Shown: positions 62,171 to 64,000 of the stretch, piece by piece | Layout of the letters: each line of letters starts with the position of its first letter | Position numbering within the stretch: position 1 is the first letter of the stretch | Assembly: GCA_002179805.1 (NCBI GenBank) | Contig: NAVB01000019.1 | Location: forward strand, 1-64,000 | DNA length: 64,000 bases | Source of the DNA: Acanthamoeba lenticulata | Lineage: Eukaryota > Discosea > Longamoebia > Acanthamoebidae | Reading direction: 5' to 3' | Made by a program: the position numbers and the translations under genes | Notes under the pieces: generated by a model | What the model was told of the DNA's origin: nothing | The model's input: only the letters and a program-made list of their open reading frames with translations | Databases searched by the model: none

Positions 62171-63792
62171 ATGCCCGAGCTGCCAGAAATCCACAACTTT
62201 GCGCGCTTGATTAAAACACATGGAAGCAACTGTGCATTTGTACAGGTAGAGCACAACTCACACAAAAGCCCTGCTCCAAGCCTGTCGGGCCCGAGCACTC
62301 TCACCGCCACCGCCCGAGGCAAAGAGCTTGAGCTCGTGATCTGTCCTCTTTCCGGTCATGCAACAACTTTGGTCTTTAATCACGGGCTCGTATGCACCTC
62401 CCCCTCCAATGTGAAAATCGTTTTTGTGGGCCATTATTGATTTACATTTCCATTTCTTGGTCAGGAGGGGAAGTGGGTGTGGACTGAACCAGGCCAGACA
62501 ACGAGCGGCACTGTTTTGCTTGCGTTTGTGGCCGACAATGGCGGCCGTCTGAGCCTCGTGGACAACATGCGCATGGCTTCCTGGCACACGGGCACCTTTG
62601 ACCAAGCCGCCCGCGGGCCCGACCCCGTCACTGTACGCACACCTCTTTTTGCCGTCGCTACCTTTCCCTCTCGTGTCCCACTCACGTACCGTGACTCGTG
62701 TCGTCGCAGGAGCTGGCCGCGTTTGTCCACCGCGTTCAAGCGAATGCGCGGCACAAGGACTTTGCTAAGCCCATCGCCGAGGTCCTGCTCAACCAGAAGT
62801 ACTTTAACGGTTCGAGCTTTTGGCCTTCACGTGATACGTTGCGCGACAATGACACTTGCGCGCACGCACAGGAATTGGCAATTATCTGCGGGCCGAGGTG
62901 CTGGCTCGCGCCTGTGTGTCGCCTCACCTGCCCGCGCGCGACCTCTTCACCGAGCCGCAGTACAAGTGCGTGCTCCTAGACCCACTTGACCTTTTTTCTG
63001 TTTGCTGCTCATGCGCGCTGCAGGGAGAAGGGCGACTTGGTGCTGGCGCTGTGCCATTTGATCCCCTCTGAGGTGATCGCCGACCGCAGCCTCAACAAAT
63101 ACGGGACGCCGGCCGAGAAGCAGCGCTTCCAGGAATGGCTCAAGTACGCACCCAATGACCGCGCCGCACGCGACACGCACGCGCACTACACCCAGTTGGA
63201 TTAATAACATACGTGCGCATGTGTTGTACACAGATGCTACGGAAAGGCGCAGAGCGAGAAGGACAAGGGCGGGCGCACGATCTGGTTCTTTGCTGACCAG
63301 GCTTCCCGCCAGCCCGCGGAGCATGACCTCACTCGAGCCCGCCAGCTCATGTCCGGCATCACCGGCAGCGCTTCCTTCTCGTTGTCGACGCCGTCGGCAT
63401 CGTCCTCGTTCCTCAACACGCGCGCCCCCAGCACCAGCGCCTTCAACACGGGCGTCGGCTCGTCTAGCTTCGGCTCCACGATGCCTCCGGGGTTGTTGGT
63501 GAAGACACTGCCGGGGGCGGCGATGACGACGTCGATGCCGCCAATGACGATGACGACGGCAAAGACCTATCCGACCAAGACGAAGCTGCTGGTCCTGCTC
63601 GGCGTGCTCTCGCGCGAGCGCCTGATTGACGACGCGGCCAAGGCGCAGCTCAAGTCGATCGTCATCGGTGGTTGTTCGTCGTCGTCAAAGTGGCTGGCCA
63701 AGCTCGAGGCCTGCGTGGAGTACTTTGAGGCCGAAAGTGACCTGGACGAGGTGGCCGAGACCCTTCGTCTTGTCGCCCAGCGCGCCTATTGA
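62171..63792 (+). CDS. NEIL1-type DNA glycosylase (Fpg/Nei family)
   Basis: Removes oxidised bases and nicks DNA by beta,delta-elimination. It begins MPELPEIHNFARLIKTHG; Pro2 is the catalytic nucleophile and Glu3 is present, fixing the start. Then come LTATARGKELELVICPLSGH, GRLSLVDNMRMASWHTGTFD, and FAKPIAEVLLNQKYFNG / IGNYLRAEVLARA, the helix-two-turn-helix (NYLRAE). The C-terminal part is zincless like NEIL1: CYGKAQSEKDKGGRTIWFFA, keeping GRTIWF in place of a zinc finger. A Ser/Thr/Pro linker and a helical tail of about 80 residues (KTKLLVLLGVLSRERLIDDA, KWLAKLEACVEYFEAESDLD) are extra. MPELPE is the Fpg-like start, not the MPEGPE of most NEIL1s. All exons join in frame. Confidence 0.88.
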
Positions 63793-64000
63793 ACAACGAA
63801 GAAGAAAGGCTCTTTTGAACAACTTTTTGTGAAGCTTCTTGCTTCTCAAGACATGGTTCCCCTCTTGGGACGACTATGGAGTCGGTGTCTCCTCTGTTCT
63901 GAAGAAGATGAAGAACAAAAGATGATTATTTATTTTAAAGTTTCTTTCGCCGGTCAGGGGTTGGGCGTCGTGGTATGGCATCAGTCGCTGCCCTCGGCGC
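63793..64000. other. Right end of the window
   Basis: 3' flank of the glycosylase with an A/T tract near 63930. The last 30 bp could be the 3' end of a minus-strand gene (short open frame ending in TGA near 63979), but there is too little to support it. Confidence 0.3.

Noticed and set aside
61796..62440. Longer N-terminus for the NEIL1-like protein (open frame upstream of 62171)
   Set aside because: The catalytic residue must be Pro2 after Met removal, so the start is the ATG of MPELPE.
1..64000. tRNA, rRNA, viral or transposase genes
   Set aside because: Scanning the spacers gave no cloverleaf with A/B boxes, no rRNA-like stretch and no integrase, reverse transcriptase or transposase motif. 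A covariance-model search would be needed to exclude tRNAs inside introns.

Overview
This is nuclear DNA from a free-living amoeba, most likely Acanthamoeba or a close discosean amoebozoan; the species is an inference. Exons are GC-rich and almost every gene is cut by short introns (mostly 50-150 nt) that begin GTACG, GTGCG or GTRNG and end in AG. Introns and intergenic spacers are AT-rich or carry microsatellites. The proteins are typical of a eukaryotic phagotroph: CLU, PAM18, LSM2, RFWD3, PNKP, DXO, DNase II, GT13 and GH99 families. I saw no rRNA, tRNA, CRISPR array, phage or complete transposon. All multi-exon coordinates are gene spans from start codon to stop codon, introns included.

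Layout. 1-12.5 kb: a RanBP2-zinc-finger/CLU protein (minus, runs off the left edge), a peroxisome-signal-bearing APH kinase/acyl-CoA dehydrogenase/acyl-CoA-binding fusion (minus), a THUMPD1-type tRNA acetylation adaptor (plus), a medium-chain dehydrogenase (minus) and a secreted ependymin-like protein (minus). 12.6-24 kb: PAM18 import co-chaperone, a small type I membrane protein, a UDP-glycosyltransferase with a FYVE-like finger, an RPA-interacting-protein homologue, an alpha/beta hydrolase, polynucleotide kinase/phosphatase and a SUKH (SMI1/KNR4) protein. 24-35 kb: a bacterial-type arginine/lysine decarboxylase, an F-box/Arf-like GTPase fusion whose last intron holds a repetitive block, and two head-to-head ankyrin-type repeat genes with F-box-like N-termini. 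35-48 kb: a tiny ORF, a DEP/LNS2 protein, a GnT-I-like glycosyltransferase with a cysteine-rich tail, two tandem DNase II genes, an OsmC protein and a DXO/Rai1 decapping enzyme. 48-64 kb: a frame-broken unknown gene, two more small type I membrane proteins, an LRR-like protein, the divergent DNA-repair pair RAD60/NIP45-like and RFWD3, a GH99 endo-mannosidase, LSM2 and a NEIL1-type glycosylase.

Themes. Several genes join domains that are usually separate (APH-ACAD-ACBP, RanBP2 finger-CLU, F-box-GTPase, GT13-Cys module, UGT-FYVE, DEP-LNS2). At least three genes put an intron directly after the ATG. Genes are packed tightly, with convergent neighbours as close as 17 bp and divergent pairs sharing about 140-200 bp of promoter. 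Four proteins act in DNA repair or SUMO biology (PNKP, NEIL1-like, RFWD3, RAD60-like); PNKP and NEIL1 cooperate in base-excision repair in animals. GT13 and GH99 both act on N-glycans in the secretory pathway.
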